Source: Ga0077560 sp046330435
Lineage (GTDB): Bacteria; Actinomycetota; Thermoleophilia; Miltoncostaeales; Miltoncostaeaceae
Length of the DNA: 64,000 bases
NCBI GenBank assembly: GCA_046330435.1
Contig: JAXLST010000008.1
Location: 62,001 to 126,000 of the forward strand
Reading direction: 5' to 3'
The translations under genes and the position numbers were made by a program. Within the stretch, counting starts at the first letter, position 1. Every line of letters begins with the position of its first letter. The notes under the pieces were generated by a model, which saw only the letters and a program-made list of their open reading frames with translations, was not told where the DNA came from and searched no databases. Shown here in pieces: positions 15,687-23,278 of this stretch.

Positions 15687-16942
15687 CCCCGGCGGCCGCG
15701 GGGGCGGTCGAGTCCGTCTTCCGGGAGAGCTGGGGACGGGCGGTGGCCGCCCTCATGGCCGCGTTCGGCGACCCGGACCTGGCCGAGGAGTCGGTCCAGG
15801 ACGCCCTGGCCACCGCGATGGAGGCCTGGCCGCGGGACGGCGTGCCCGCCGCACCCGCGGCCTGGATCGTGGCCACCGCCCGCAACCGGGCGCTCGACAC
15901 GCTGCGGCGACGGGCCGCGCACGGCCGCGGCCTGCGCGACCTGGCCGTGACGACGCCCGCGTGGGCCGCCCCCCACGACCCGGACGACGCGCCCGACGAC
16001 CCCGAGGCCGACGTGCCCGACGAACGCCTGCGACTCATGTTCACCTGCTGCCACCCGGCGCTCGCCGAGGAGGCGCGCGTGCCGTTGACCCTGCGGCTGG
16101 TGGCCGGCCTCACGGTGCCGGAGATCGCCCGCGCGTTCCTGCTGGAGGAGGCGGCGGTGCACCAGCGGCTGGTGCGGGCCAAGCGGAAGATCCGCGAGGC
16201 CGGCATCCCGTTCCGCGTCCCGCCCGATCACCTGCTGCCCGAGCGCCTGGCGGGCGTGATGGCCGTGGTCTACCTGGTGTTCACCGAGGGCCACGCCGCC
16301 GCCCGCGGCGATGCGCTGGTGCGCGCCGACCTGTGCGCCGAGGCGATCCGGCTGGGCACGGCGCTGCGGGAGCTGATGCCCGACGAACCCGAGGTGCAGG
16401 GGCTGCTCGCGCTGATGCTGCTCACCGACGCACGCCGCGCCGCGCGCGTCGACGCCGCGGGCGACCTGGTGCTGCTCGCTGACCAGGACCGCTCCCTGTG
16501 GGACCGCGAGCGCATCGCGCGGGGCGCCGCCGTCCTGGTCGCCGCCCTGCGGCACGACGCCCCCGGGCCCTACCAGGTGCAGGCGGCCATCGCGGGCCTG
16601 CACGCCGCGGCACCATCCGCGGCGGACACCGACTGGCGGCAGATCGCCGCCCTGTACGGGACGCTGCTGGCGATGACCGGCTCCCCGGTGGTCGCGCTCA
16701 ACCGGGCGGTCGCGGTGGCCGAGGCCGACGGCCCCGCCGAGGGCCTGCGGCTGGTGGACGGCCTCACGGGCGAGCTGGAGGGGTTCGCCCCCTTCCACGT
16801 CGCCCGTGCGGAGCTGCTGGCCCGCCTGGGACGCGATGCCGACGCCGGTGAGGCCTGCCGGGCGGCGATCGCCCGCACCGCGAACGCCGTCGAGCGGCGC
16901 CATCTGGAGCGGCGGCTGGCCCGGCTCACCGCGGGCGGCTGA
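15683..16942 (+). CDS. ECF42-like RNA polymerase sigma factor with C-terminal TPR-like extension
   Basis: About 419 residues. Region sigma2: AFGDPDLAEESVQDALATAM and AAWIVATARNRALDTLRRRA. Region sigma4: TLRLVAGLTVPEIARAFLL and AAVHQRLVRAKRKIREAGIP. The conserved linker RLRLMFTCCHPALAEEARV marks the SigJ/ECF42 group. A long helical C-terminal domain of about 200 residues (DUF6596-type) follows and replaces a separate anti-sigma factor. No ATG is suitable: CTG 15683 overlaps the DGPF stop and gives the family's usual N-terminus, while GTG 15617 would add residues encoded inside the DGPF gene. Expected to transcribe the TGTCGA promoter upstream. Confidence 0.88.
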   Translation: MTPAAAGAVESVFRESWGRAVAALMAAFGDPDLAEESVQDALATAMEAWPRDGVPAAPAAWIVATARNRALDTLRRRAAHGRGLRDLAVTTPAWAAPHDPDDAPDDPEADVPDERLRLMFTCCHPALAEEARVPLTLRLVAGLTVPEIARAFLLEEAAVHQRLVRAKRKIREAGIPFRVPPDHLLPERLAGVMAVVYLVFTEGHAAARGDALVRADLCAEAIRLGTALRELMPDEPEVQGLLALMLLTDARRAARVDAAGDLVLLADQDRSLWDRERIARGAAVLVAALRHDAPGPYQVQAAIAGLHAAAPSAADTDWRQIAALYGTLLAMTGSPVVALNRAVAVAEADGPAEGLRLVDGLTGELEGFAPFHVARAELLARLGRDADAGEACRAAIARTANAVERRHLERRLARLTAGG

Positions 16943-17067
16943 CCGGACGGACCCCGCCCGGGCCGTGACCGTTACGGCCCGTGTCCGGACCCGACATCGC
17001 GCTTGCGGAGCGGGATTCGGCCACCGTACGGTGGTGCCGCCCGTGCCCCGAGACGAAGGCCTCCCCG

Positions 17068-18390
17068 ATGCCGCAACTCGTCCGCCGAACCCTGCTCGTG
17101 TGCCTCGCCCTGCTGGCGGCCGCCGTCGCGCCCGCCGCCGCGGAGGTGCGCTCCGGCACCGCCGCCGACCCGGCGGGGGACGCCGCCGACGCCCGCTACG
17201 ACATCCGGTCGGTGACCGCCGCGTACGACGCCTCCGCCGGGTCACTCTCGGTCGCGGTCACCCTGGCGGGCCCGCCGTCCGGCGACGGCACGGTCTACGC
17301 GATCGCCGGGACCCCGTCCGGCACCTCGTGCGACGCCCCGACGCTCGCCCTCGGGGCCTCCACCGATCCCGCGCTCCCCACGGCGGTCGCGGTCCCGGAC
17401 GCCGACGGGTCCCGGCAGCGGGCCGCCACCCGGACGATCTCCGGGAACGTCCTCACGATCCGGGCGTCGGACCCGGCGTTCGCGGGCCGGCCGTTCGCCT
17501 GCGTGCTGGTGGAGATCGGGGCGGGCGGCGCCACCGCCGACGCCCTGGACGGGACGCTGCCGCTGGTCGCCGCCGCGGCGCCGCCGGCGTCCGTCCCGCT
17601 CACCCGGGCGCAGAAGCTCGCCCGCGCGCTGCGGGCGTGCCGCGCGAAGGCCGGGCCGGCGCGCACCCGGTGCGTCGCCGAGGCGCGCCGCCGGTTCGGC
17701 ACGCCGGCCGCGGGCGGCGCCCCGGCCGCCGACCCGCGCGCACCGCTCGCCGGGCGCGTCTACTACTTCCCGGGAGCGGACCCCGGCTTCATCTGCGGCG
17801 GAGTGTGCTGGCAGGGGTACGCCTTCGTCGACCGCAACTGGGCGTACACGGAGGTGCGCGACACGAACGGCCCGTTCCCGCGGTGCCCCGCCGCCGGGGC
17901 CGCCTGCACGCGGTACACGTTCAACCCGTCCACGCGGCGCGGCACGATCGGCGGCACCCCGTTCACCGCGTCCGCGGGCCTGCGGTCGATCACCCCGCGT
18001 GGCGGCGTGGAGCGGTTCCGCGGCGGGGTGTTCCGGCCCGGCGCCCGCACCGCCCTGCACCTGAAGGGCATCGTGACCGAGGGCTCGCCGTTCCTCGCCC
18101 AGACCGTCATCACCACCTGGCTGGAGCTCGCCGCCGACGGGCGGTTCATCCTCACCACGCTGCGCCTGGGGTCGGTGGGCAGCGCGGACACCGCCCTGGA
18201 GCGGCACTGGGCCACGGTGCCGCCGGACGCGCGCGGGCGGTACGCCTTCCTGCCCGGGGGACGCCTGCGGCTCACCTACGAGAACGGGCAGGTGTCGGTG
18301 GAGACGGCCTTCGCGCTCAACCCGGACCCGGGCCGGGCCGCGGCGAAGGGGATGTACCTGGGCGGGGTCCTCTACGCCCGGGACGAGTGA
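17068..18390 (+). CDS. Secreted protein of unknown function
   Basis: 440 residues. ATG 17068 starts a signal peptide (MPQLVRRTLLVCLALLAAAV with an AAA-type cleavage site). Residues about 25-180 form a beta-sandwich-like region (YDIRSVTAAYDASAGSLSVA...). A Lys/Arg-rich stretch with paired Cys (LARALRACRAKAGPARTRCV) follows, then a C-terminal domain starting GRVYYFPGADPGFICGGVCW and rich in aromatic residues. The LxxALxACrxKxxxxRxxC pattern is a short spacer I have seen in secreted Solirubrobacterales proteins (from memory). No enzyme motif found. It probably acts outside the membrane. Confidence 0.75.
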   Translation: MPQLVRRTLLVCLALLAAAVAPAAAEVRSGTAADPAGDAADARYDIRSVTAAYDASAGSLSVAVTLAGPPSGDGTVYAIAGTPSGTSCDAPTLALGASTDPALPTAVAVPDADGSRQRAATRTISGNVLTIRASDPAFAGRPFACVLVEIGAGGATADALDGTLPLVAAAAPPASVPLTRAQKLARALRACRAKAGPARTRCVAEARRRFGTPAAGGAPAADPRAPLAGRVYYFPGADPGFICGGVCWQGYAFVDRNWAYTEVRDTNGPFPRCPAAGAACTRYTFNPSTRRGTIGGTPFTASAGLRSITPRGGVERFRGGVFRPGARTALHLKGIVTEGSPFLAQTVITTWLELAADGRFILTTLRLGSVGSADTALERHWATVPPDARGRYAFLPGGRLRLTYENGQVSVETAFALNPDPGRAAAKGMYLGGVLYARDE

Positions 18391-18405
18391 GTGCGGAGCA
18401 CCCGC

Positions 18406-18891
18406 CTAGGAGGCGGAGGTGCGCCCCTGCTGCCGGCGCCGCACGTCGCGCAGCATCCGGTCGATCTCCAGGGCCACGCCCACCGCGTCGGCCTTGAGGC
18501 CGCCCTCGGCCCGGTCGGCCACGTGCCACGCCTCGCCCGACAGGTACACCAGCCGCGGCTGCACGTCCTGGAGATCCATCGCCCGCCGCGACTCGGTGCG
18601 CAGGTACTCGAGGATCTCCTGCACCTCGTCGGCGGACCACACCACGGGGCGGCCCGGCCATTCCTTGTTGCGGATGATGAGCCACCAGCAGAAGCCCACC
18701 AGCGGGAACTTCAGGACGAACACCGCGAAGAAGACCCACAGGGTCTGCATGTGCTGGTTGCCGTTCCACACGGGCGTGATCACCAGCAGCACCGTGCCGA
18801 GCAGGGCCGCGGCCACGAGGCCGATGACCGTGAACAGCATCCGCCGCACGCGGATCCGCCCCTCCGGCGTGAAGAGGAATCGCTCCAACAT
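18406..18891 (-). CDS. Two-helix membrane protein, unknown function
   Basis: 161 residues from ATG 18891. Two strong TM segments: MLFTVIGLVAAALLGTVLLV and LWVFFAVFVLKFPLVGFCWW. A cytoplasmic helical C-terminal domain (DEVQEILEYLRTESRRAMDL ... ALEIDRMLRDVRRRQQG) follows. No family recognised. Palindromic element copy 2 lies in its upstream region about 170 bases before the start. Confidence 0.75.
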   Translation of the reverse strand: MLERFLFTPEGRIRVRRMLFTVIGLVAAALLGTVLLVITPVWNGNQHMQTLWVFFAVFVLKFPLVGFCWWLIIRNKEWPGRPVVWSADEVQEILEYLRTESRRAMDLQDVQPRLVYLSGEAWHVADRAEGGLKADAVGVALEIDRMLRDVRRRQQGRTSAS

Positions 18892-19062
18892 CCCGCGGTC
18901 ATGTTCCCCGTTGGCCCACGGCAGGGCAAGGCCCGTCGTCGCCCCCGAGACCGGCGGCGGTCGTTTGACATCCCGGCGGCGGATCGGACGACCGGGCGCA
19001 GCACGCCCGGAGGCCGCCCCGGTCCCGCCCGGCACATCCCCGCTCACCGGTGGCCGGTCCCC

Positions 19063-19099
19063 GTTGGCCAATTGGCGGTCGCGGTGGCCAATTGGCCAG
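19063..19099. repeat. Palindromic intergenic element, copy 2
   Basis: 34 of 38 aligned positions match the element at 5413-5450. Cores GGCCAATTGGC (19066-19076) and GGCCAATTGGCC (19086-19097) start 20 bp apart, exactly as in copy 1, with the central octamer changed to a GGTCGCGGT-type sequence. It lies in the 278-bp gap between two minus-strand genes. Central mismatches break the perfect stem, but both cores are kept, which favours protein binding at two sites over an RNA hairpin. Confidence 0.85.
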
Positions 19100-19169
19100 G
19101 TGGACCGTGCCGGCCGACCGACGACGCCGGCGGTCGATGGGCCCGGGGACAGGGCCGGGGCGCCACGGG

Positions 19170-20268
19170 TCAGCGGACCGGGCACTCCAGGCCGCGCTCG
19201 TCGACGTAGCCCTGCCAGCGGTCGGCGGTCTGGGCGAAGCCGAGGTCGGGGTACGTGCGGGCGAGCGCCCGCAGCAGGAACACGTGGTAGCAGTGGTAGT
19301 TGAGGTCGGCCCGGTAGGTGCCGCGCGGCCGGCCTCTGGTGAGGATGCCGTACAGGCTCCAGTCGCCCAGGTCGTGCGCGGGCAGCGCGGCGCGCAGGGT
19401 GAGCGCCCCGCGGTCGGCGAGCCGGCGGGCCAGGTCCGCGGCGCGCAGGGCGACCGGGTCGGGCGGCGGCGCCGCGTCGGCCGTGGTTCCGGTGGTGACG
19501 GCCACGGAGCCCCCCGGGCCCTGCGACAGGCGGTTGCCGGCGTTGCGCAGCGACAGCAGCGTCACCATGAAGCCGTTCAGGGCGGCGCCCGTCCACGGGT
19601 CCTCCCCGGGGTACGCGCGCTCCACGTACCAGGGGCGGGCGGCGTCCCAGCCCTCGAGCCGCACCATCGACGTCGCCCCGCCGCCGTCGACGGGCAGGGC
19701 GAGCCCCTCCAGGGCGAGGGCCGCGTCCTCCGCGAACGCCCGCCGGCCGGTGCGGCGGTAGGCCGTCGACAGCAGCTCCGCCAGGCGTGCCTGCGCCATG
19801 CCCGACACCCCCGGCCGCATGGCGTCCGGCTCCGCGGCGACGTCGTAGTACTCCCACACCAGCGATGTGTCCCCGCCGCCGCGGCGCACGGCCATCTGCA
19901 GCAGCGGCTCGGCGAGCTGCTCCGGTGACTGCTCGTCGTTGAGTCCCCGCCACCGGCCGGTGGTCGCCACCGGGTTCACCATGAACCCGTGGCCCTCCCG
20001 GTAGGTGAGGATCATGCCGTCGGGGTCGCGCAGCCCACCCGGCGGGCCGGGGACCGGCGGTCCGAGAACCACCAGGCGTTCGCGCGCAGCGCCCGGGCGA
20101 TGGTGGCCCGCCGCCCGGCGGGCGCCGCGGGCGTGACGTACCGGCGGTCGAGCTCCAGCAGCCAGCCGATGTCCCGCGCCTCCTGGGACCCGGGCCGGCC
20201 GCGTCGCGCCGCTCGGCCAGCACCCGGCGCGCACCGGCGGCGTCCGGCAGCACGCCCGCGGGGATCAC
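19170..20268 (-). pseudogene. D-glucuronyl C5-epimerase-like protein, two frameshifts
   Basis: Three frames in turn give one C5-epim_C-like protein of about 366 residues. The first (from GTG 20268) reads IPAGVLPDAAGARRVLAERR, the second GWLLELDRRYVTPAAPAGRR and ALRANAWWFSD, the third LRDPDGMILTYREGHGFMVN to YVDERGLECPVR. Each join falls at a G run (minus strand) at 20089-20191 region: GGG at 20189-20191 and GGG at 20034-20036; one extra G at each restores the frame. The C-terminal part keeps motifs such as WEYYDVA, LNGFMVTLLSLRNAG and DWSLYGILTRGRPRGTYRAD. Related enzymes act on uronic-acid polysaccharides at the surface. The GTG overlaps the stop of the upstream proline-rich gene, which may be the real N-terminus. 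Confidence 0.75.
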
Positions 20269-20753
20269 CGCGGTGGGGCGGCGAGACGTACGGCGAGCGG
20301 CGGCGGCTGCGGCGCGGGGGCCGTCGTCGCGGGCGGGGGCTGCGGCGGGGCCGGCTCGGTGGCCGGGGCGGTGACCGACGGCTCGGGTGCGGGCTGCTGC
20401 GACGGCGCCGCGCCGTCCCGCCGGGGCAGCTCCGGCGCGGGTGCCGGGGCGGGTGCGGGCGGGGCCTGCGCGGCGGTGGTGGCGGGCGCGGGCGCCGGGG
20501 GCGGGGCGGGCAGCGGCGCGGGGGCCGTGCCGGACGGCGTGTCACCGGGTTCGGCCCCGGGCTCCGGCAGCGGCACCGCGGGCGCCACGACCGGCGGCGG
20601 CGGGGCGGCCAGCGCGCCCAGGGTGCCGCCGGCGGCGTCCCCGCCGCCCAGCACCATGGACCCGAGGGCCCCGCCCACGACCACCGTCACCCCGAGCAGC
20701 AGGAGCAGGCCGGCGACGGGATGGGGCGTGCTGCGGTCGGGACGCGGGGGCAC
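20265..20753 (-). CDS. Proline-rich single-pass membrane protein
   Basis: 162 residues from GTG 20753. Basic N-terminus, one TM helix (VAGLLLLLGVTVVVGGALGS), then about 110 residues of Pro/Ala-rich low-complexity sequence that probably spans the cell wall as an extended rod. The stop forms a GTGA overlap with the epimerase-like gene downstream. An alternative reading is that a further indel separates membrane anchor, rod and enzyme of one protein: the tail VRLAAPP would continue naturally into the epimerase start VIPAGVL. Confidence 0.65.
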   Translation of the reverse strand: MPPRPDRSTPHPVAGLLLLLGVTVVVGGALGSMVLGGGDAAGGTLGALAAPPPPVVAPAVPLPEPGAEPGDTPSGTAPAPLPAPPPAPAPATTAAQAPPAPAPAPAPELPRRDGAAPSQQPAPEPSVTAPATEPAPPQPPPATTAPAPQPPPLAVRLAAPPR

Positions 20754-20792
20754 GGCCGGAGTATCGCGCCCCGGCCGGAGCCCCCGAAACCG

Positions 20793-21896
20793 CTAGTGGT
20801 CCAGCAACATCCCGGCGAGCGCCTCCGGCGCCTCCAGGGGCACCAGGTGCCCGGCGCCGGGCACGTGCTCCAGGGTCGCGCCCATCCACGCCACCGACAC
20901 CACCTCGTGCTCCACCAGGGCGTCGTGCTCCCCCAGGATCACGCGCACCGGCACCCCGCCGGTGGCCGTGGGGTCGGCCGACGACAGAGCGCCGGTGAGG
21001 GCGGACCAGCCGTCGAGGTCGAGCCGGTGGACGCGGTCCCGCACGTAGCGGGCCGCCCACGGGTCGGCCGCCAGGGTGCGGGCCTGCAGCCAGCGCGCGA
21101 CGTCGCCGGCGTCCGGGGCCGCGGTGCCGGGGGCGCCGCCGGCGCCGCCGGGGCGCAGCGGCCCCACCAGCACCAGGCCGGTCACCCGCTCCGGGGCGGC
21201 CTGCGCGAGCGCGGCGCCCAGCGGCGCGGCGGCGCCGAGGCACACCACGCGCGCGGTGCGCAGGCCCGTGGCGTCCATGACGCCCAGCACGTCGCCCACC
21301 AGCGCCGCCGTGTCCGCGGCGGCCGGCGCGCCCACCGCGGCACCGGTGCCGCGCAGGTCCGGGGCCACCACGCGGCGGTCCGGCATGGCGGCGACGAGGT
21401 CGCGCCAGGCCCGCCGGTCCAGCTCGGGGGCGTGCAGGAACAGGTCGCCCGCGTCGCCCTCCCCCTGGTTCGTGGCGAGGGTGCCGTGGTCCGCGAGGGC
21501 GATCTCGGCGACCGGCGGGGGAAGTGCCAGGCCGCGCTCCTCCATCGCCGCGCGCACCGCCCGCAGGGCGTTGAGCGCCCGCGGGAAGCCGCAGTACGGG
21601 GCGATCTGCTCGCACAGCTGCAGCAGCTCTTCGGGGTCCGCGCCGCACCGCAGCGCGGCGGGCACGTGGACGCCCAGCTGGTTCTCCGCCCCGCCGATCG
21701 CGGCGAGCACGGTCACGGTGATCATCTCCCGCTCCCGCGCGCCCAGGCCGGAGCGCGAGAAGACGTCCGCGAAGATGAACCGGTCCACGCCGTCGGCGAG
21801 CACCGGCGACGCGGCGCGCACCACCCCGGTGGCCACCGGGCCGCGGCCGTCGGTGGCGCGGCCGAACTCCCTGAGGCCGACCTCCCGCCGGTTCAT
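20793..21896 (-). CDS. Carboxymuconolactone decarboxylase-like / alpha-beta hydrolase fusion
   Basis: 367 residues. Residues about 1-120 are a CMD/AhpD-like helical domain (REREMITVTVLAAIGGAENQ, LGVHVPAALRCGADPEELL). Residues about 130-367 have an alpha/beta-hydrolase fold with oxyanion-side and acid/His elements (VRVILGEHDALVE, HVPGAGHLVPLEAP). The nucleophile elbow reads VVCLGAAAPLG where G-x-S-x-G is expected, so the catalytic Ser is absent. PcaL of the beta-ketoadipate pathway joins the same two domains, in the opposite order. ATG 21896 overlaps the aldehyde dehydrogenase stop, making it the third gene of a catabolic operon. Confidence 0.82.
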   Translation of the reverse strand: MNRREVGLREFGRATDGRGPVATGVVRAASPVLADGVDRFIFADVFSRSGLGAREREMITVTVLAAIGGAENQLGVHVPAALRCGADPEELLQLCEQIAPYCGFPRALNALRAVRAAMEERGLALPPPVAEIALADHGTLATNQGEGDAGDLFLHAPELDRRAWRDLVAAMPDRRVVAPDLRGTGAAVGAPAAADTAALVGDVLGVMDATGLRTARVVCLGAAAPLGAALAQAAPERVTGLVLVGPLRPGGAGGAPGTAAPDAGDVARWLQARTLAADPWAARYVRDRVHRLDLDGWSALTGALSSADPTATGGVPVRVILGEHDALVEHEVVSVAWMGATLEHVPGAGHLVPLEAPEALAGMLLDH

Positions 21897-23278
21897 GCGA
21901 GCACCCGCAGGTGCTGCCAGCGGATGAATGCCTCCAGGCCGGGGCGGCCGAGCTCGGCCCCCACCCCGGACCCCCGCCAGCCGGCGTACGGCGCGTACGG
22001 CACCACGACCCTCCATCCGTTGATCACCACGGTCCCGCACTCGACCGCCTGGGCGACGTCCATCGTGCGGCGCATGTCGTCCCCGCACACGTAGCCCACC
22101 AGGCCGTAGTCCGGACGGTTCGCCTCCGCGACGGCGTCGGCGACGTCGTCGTACGCCATCACCGCCACCACCGGCGTGAACGGCTCCTCGTCCACCAGCT
22201 TCGTGCCCGGGCCGGCGCCGGTCACCAGGGCCGGGGCGACGTACCGCCCGCCCAGGTCCTCGCCGCCCTCCACCTTCGCGTGCCGGGAGCGGGCGTCCTC
22301 CATGAGCATGCGGTGCCGGTCCAGGCCACGCTCGGTGGCCATCGGCCCGAGCTTCAGCTCGCGGACGCGGGCGCGCATCCCGTCCAGGACGTCCGCGACG
22401 ATCGACCGGTGCGCCAGCACCCGGTTCACCGAGTAGCAGGCCTGCCCGGCGTTGGCGTACCCCTGGCTCACCGCGACGTCCACCACGGTCGCCACGTCGG
22501 CGTCCGGGAGGGCGATGAGCGGGCCGTGGCCGCCGAGCTCCAGCGACAGGTGCTTGAGGCGGGGCGCCGCCCACCCGGCGATGAGCTCCGCCACGCGCCG
22601 GGAGCCGGTGAACGCCACCTTCTCGACGCCGTCGGCGGTGGCCAGGGCCTCGCCCAGCGGCGGCCCCTCGCCGGTGACGCAGTTCACGACGCCGGGGGGC
22701 AGCACCCGCTGGGCCACCTCGCACACCGCCCACGCCGCCAGCGGCGCCTCCTGCGCCGGTTTCACCACCAGGGTGCACCCGGCGGCCAGCGCCGGGGCGA
22801 GCTTCCACACCACCAGGGCCACCGGGAAGTTCCAGGGGGTGATGGCGGCCACCACGCCCACGGGGTCGGGGCGCACCGTGCTGCCGCGGCCGCCGGGGCC
22901 GGCGGGCAGGTGGCTGCTCCACAGGCGCTCCGCCTCCGCGGCGAAGTGGTGCACCACCTCGTTGGCGCGGGCCACCTCGGCCTGCGCCTCACCGAGGGGC
23001 TTGCCCTCCTCGCGGTGGATGAGCTCCGCGATGCGCGGGGCCTCCTCGTCCAGCAGCCGGGCGAGCTTCGCGATGAGCGCCCCGCGCTCCAGCGGCGGCG
23101 TGGCCCGCCAGGCCGGCAGCGCCGCGTTGGCGGCGGCGACGGCGCGCAGGGCGTCGTCGGGGGTCGCGGAGGCGATCTGCGCGATGACCTCGCCGGTGGC
23201 GGGGTCGTCCACGTCCATCCACGCCTCGGTCTCGACGACCTCGCCGCCGATCAGCAGTCCGTGCCGGGGGACGCTCAC
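21893..23278 (-). CDS. NAD(P)-dependent aldehyde dehydrogenase
   Basis: 461-residue ALDH-superfamily enzyme, oxidising an aldehyde to the acid in the cytosol. Seen: VAAITPWNFPVALVVWKLAP (catalytic Asn), cofactor loop VAFTGSRRVAELIAG, general-base Glu in LELGGHGPLI and nucleophile Cys in YANAGQACYSVNRV, all intact. GTG 23278 overlaps the ligase stop and the gene ends inside the next start, so it is the middle gene of a tight operon. Neighbours suggest oxidation of an aldehyde intermediate whose acid is activated to a CoA thioester by the ligase. It is most like succinate-semialdehyde or general aromatic/aliphatic aldehyde dehydrogenases; substrate not assigned. Confidence 0.92.
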   Translation of the reverse strand: MSVPRHGLLIGGEVVETEAWMDVDDPATGEVIAQIASATPDDALRAVAAANAALPAWRATPPLERGALIAKLARLLDEEAPRIAELIHREEGKPLGEAQAEVARANEVVHHFAAEAERLWSSHLPAGPGGRGSTVRPDPVGVVAAITPWNFPVALVVWKLAPALAAGCTLVVKPAQEAPLAAWAVCEVAQRVLPPGVVNCVTGEGPPLGEALATADGVEKVAFTGSRRVAELIAGWAAPRLKHLSLELGGHGPLIALPDADVATVVDVAVSQGYANAGQACYSVNRVLAHRSIVADVLDGMRARVRELKLGPMATERGLDRHRMLMEDARSRHAKVEGGEDLGGRYVAPALVTGAGPGTKLVDEEPFTPVVAVMAYDDVADAVAEANRPDYGLVGYVCGDDMRRTMDVAQAVECGTVVINGWRVVVPYAPYAGWRGSGVGAELGRPGLEAFIRWQHLRVLA

